A stretch of 64,000 bases of DNA from Clostridia bacterium (GTDB lineage: Bacteria; Bacillota; Clostridia; Oscillospirales; CAG-272), in assembly GCA_017472305.1 (NCBI GenBank), contig JAFUQP010000037.1, forward strand, positions 43,410-107,409. The letters are read 5' to 3'. The position numbers and the translations under genes were made by a program. The notes beneath the pieces are model-generated. The model made no database searches, was not told where the DNA came from, and worked only from the letters and a program-made list of their open reading frames with translations. Numbering within the stretch: position 1 is the first letter of the stretch; every line of letters begins with the position of its first letter. Positions 62,195 through 64,000 of the stretch are shown piece by piece.

Positions 62195-62770
62195 TTATTT
62201 TTTGGCACTCCTTGTGTAGGCGTCCTTAGTAATAGCCGCAATTGAAATATCGCGCGCCCTGCCCTTTACCTGCATATAGCTTTTCAGCGTGCCCTCCTTC
62301 TGCATACCGAGAGAATGTAAGAGCCTCTCGCTTCGCTCGTTTCCGTCGATGAAGAGCGCCTCTATTCGCTCAAGCTCCAAGACCTCAAAGCCGTATTTTA
62401 TAAGCCGCTCTGCCGCTTCCCTTCCAAGCCCCAAGCCCCAATAGCTTTTGTTCAGAACAAAGCCTATCTCTGCTCGCTGATGCTCGGGATAAAGCGATGT
62501 GAAGCCGACCGTGCCAATCATTTTACCCTTGTATTCTATAGCATAATCGTAAAACTCGGCAAGCTTGTATTTTTTCTCGATATTCTTAAGATAGCTTTTT
62601 GTAAACGCCTTATCGGGGTGCGGAAGCCATAAAAGGTATTCCGACACCTCGGGGCAGCTTGCATACTCGTAGACGTCGTCAAGGTCGGATTGACCCATCT
62701 TACGAAGCGTCAATCTTTCGGTTTTCAGTATTTCGGGATTTATAAATCTTTTAAGGTCGTATCTTTTCAT
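62195..62770 (-). CDS. GNAT acetyltransferase (RimJ/RimL type)
   Basis: 191 residues from the ATG at 62770 (AAGGAA 10 bases upstream); an in-frame start at 62815 has no binding site. TERLTLRKMGQSDLDDVYEYAS is the usual opening, and EIGFVLNKSYWGLGLGREAAERLI is motif A with the acetyl-CoA loop. Likely N-acetylates an amino group of a protein or small molecule. It is a single gene. Confidence 0.9.
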   Translation of the reverse strand: MKRYDLKRFINPEILKTERLTLRKMGQSDLDDVYEYASCPEVSEYLLWLPHPDKAFTKSYLKNIEKKYKLAEFYDYAIEYKGKMIGTVGFTSLYPEHQRAEIGFVLNKSYWGLGLGREAAERLIKYGFEVLELERIEALFIDGNERSERLLHSLGMQKEGTLKSYMQVKGRARDISIAAITKDAYTRSAKK

Positions 62771-62924
62771 ATTAATTACCGTTCCTTTTTTGCAAGCGTT
62801 TGCCTTGTGTATCATTTTGACGGTTGATTTTTAACGATAGCAAAACTATTTTATCACAGGGCGGGTTTTCTTTCAATAGTTTTTAGCTATTTTTGAATTT
62901 TTATATAATTTTTATTAAATTTCC

Positions 62925-62953
62925 TTGTATTTATATTTTAAATATGATAATAT
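62925..62953 (+). promoter_or_regulatory. Candidate promoter of the YesL-like gene
   Basis: TTGTAT, 17 bases, TAATAT within very AT-rich DNA; moderate match. Confidence 0.4.
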
Positions 62954-63044
62954 ATATATGTTATTTTCGGCAAAGGGTAAGTCGGCTGATTTTTCGGTAT
63001 TCTTCCCTTTTTCATTATTACAGCTTTCATAGGGAGGCAGAGCT

Positions 63045-64000
63045 TTGGCAGACAAGGATTTAAAAAAGCCCTTAAGAATTTTTGATATAACCCGCGACGG
63101 CAGGGGCATAAGTAAAAAGACGGCACTAAACGGCTCGGGACTTAAAAGATTTTTTATAACCTATAAGGACAACTTCGGAAAGCTCGTTTCGACCAATATT
63201 TTCTTCGTTCTCGGCAATTTCCCGCTCTTCTTCCTTGTTGCGGTGCTGTCGGGGCTTACTAAAGCAGAGAGTCTTATTCCTTCCTCTGACCTATTTCAGA
63301 ATCTTGGCGCACTGTTTATGACAAACGACCCAACCCCCTACTCAATGACGCTGTACGCGCTTGAGGGACTTCACACAGAGGTGCTTGTCAACACGGCGCT
63401 TTCCTACGTGTTCTACGGAATTTCGGCGCTCGCGCTCTTTACCTTCGGTCTTGTCAACGTCGGTACGGCGTACATACTCCGCAATATTGCAAAGGGTGAG
63501 CCTGTATTCCTATGGACGGATTTCTTCTACGCTATCAAGCGTAACTGGAAGCAGGCTCTGCCCTTCGGTATGATTGACGCGGCAATTTGCGCGCTTCTCG
63601 GCTTTAACGTCTATTGGACTATAATTACCGCGGGCGGCGGCTTCCTTCAGTCTATGATGTTCTGGGCGAATATCGTGGTTATCATTATTTACTTCTTTAT
63701 GCGCTGTTATATCTACGTGCAGATGGTAACCTTCAAGCTTTCGGTCTACAAGATTTTGAAGAACTCGCTTATTTTCTCGCTTATCGGACTTAAGAGAAAT
63801 ATTCTTGCCCTTCTTGGTTCGCTCGTACTTATCCTTTTTGAGATTATGTTCATATTCTCGCTCGGCGGTGTGCTGGTGCCGCTTGCCGTGGCAATGCCTC
63901 TCGCTATCGCATTCTCGACTATGGCGTATATGAAGGTTTACGCCTCGTATTTCAAGATTAAGGAAATTATGATTGACCCGTATATGGAGGAGCACCCCGA
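63045..64000 (+). CDS. YesL/DUF624-like membrane protein, 3' end outside window
   Basis: The frame opens with a TTG that has AGGGAGG 7 bases upstream and runs to the window edge, giving at least 318 residues. After a charged N-terminus (DKDLKKPLRIFDITRDG) come six or so membrane segments, beginning ...NIFFVLGNFPLFFLVAVLSGL, and the conserved DFFYAIKRNWKQALPFGMIDA loop that marks DUF624/YesL proteins. YesL in B. subtilis sits with carbohydrate utilisation genes. Role unknown, possibly linked to sugar transport downstream. Confidence 0.82.
   Translation, partial: MADKDLKKPLRIFDITRDGRGISKKTALNGSGLKRFFITYKDNFGKLVSTNIFFVLGNFPLFFLVAVLSGLTKAESLIPSSDLFQNLGALFMTNDPTPYSMTLYALEGLHTEVLVNTALSYVFYGISALALFTFGLVNVGTAYILRNIAKGEPVFLWTDFFYAIKRNWKQALPFGMIDAAICALLGFNVYWTIITAGGGFLQSMMFWANIVVIIIYFFMRCYIYVQMVTFKLSVYKILKNSLIFSLIGLKRNILALLGSLVLILFEIMFIFSLGGVLVPLAVAMPLAIAFSTMAYMKVYASYFKIKEIMIDPYMEEHP

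Overview
The window looks like a chromosomal segment of an anaerobic, endospore-forming member of the class Clostridia, probably an uncultured gut-type lineage near Oscillospirales. The evidence is the sporulation genes (yabP, yabQ, spoIIID, a SpoVB-type flippase, a DacF-type carboxypeptidase), an IspH-ribosomal S1 fusion, anaerobic HemZ, the two-subunit GlgC/GlgD glycogen pathway, and Firmicutes-type promoters (TTGACA-17-TATAAT) and AGGAGG ribosome binding sites. Base composition looks moderate and similar throughout; no block stands out as recently acquired. The genus assignment is inference.

Layout. 1-2.1 kb: the 3' half of an ABC-F ATPase and a lone phage-replisome-organiser-like gene. 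2.3-12.4 kb (minus strand): an AEC permease, IspH-S1, a Cmk-PlsC fusion, a flavoprotein, an RpiR regulator, and a nitrate/sulfonate-type ABC transporter preceded by a Crp/Fnr regulator whose promoter carries a perfect palindrome. 12.6-25.1 kb (plus): diadenylate cyclase with a tiny CdaR-like membrane peptide, a flavoprotein, recJ, rel, dtd, hemZ, a flippase, HU, an S4 protein, yabP and yabQ. 25.2-36.1 kb: a glycogen operon (glgB-C-D-A-P, a GH13 amylase and a shikimate-kinase-like kinase). 36.2-41.0 kb: a cysteine desulfurase with a DUF3343 partner, an MBL-fold hydrolase, glnS and comFC. 41.0-44.2 kb (minus): a PEP-utilising phosphotransferase-like enzyme and an AraC regulator.

44.3-53.2 kb is the most unusual part. 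Six genes are read from one strong sigma-A-type promoter (44366-44394) and end at one terminator (53129-53169): a TIR domain protein with BspA-type leucine-rich repeats, an 848-residue coiled-coil protein of unknown function, a ParA/MinD-like ATPase with an altered P-loop, a 744-residue orphan protein, an internally duplicated S-adenosylmethionine-decarboxylase-like protein in which only the C-terminal half keeps the pyruvoyl-forming serine, and a radical SAM enzyme with an atypical cysteine spacing and a C-terminal cysteine cluster. I do not recognise this combination as a named system. It may couple a TIR effector or sensor to SAM-dependent chemistry.

53.3-64 kb: tRNA-Ser(GGA) facing a degenerate copy of its own 3' end, aspartate kinase, a flavodoxin-like protein, a gene-poor stretch (55.7-56.6 kb) with tandem repeats and an orphan promoter pointing at the 3' end of spoIIID, spoIIID, an rRNA methyltransferase, a cysteine-rich protein, a small P-loop protein, pgi, dacF, a GNAT acetyltransferase and the start of a YesL-like membrane protein.
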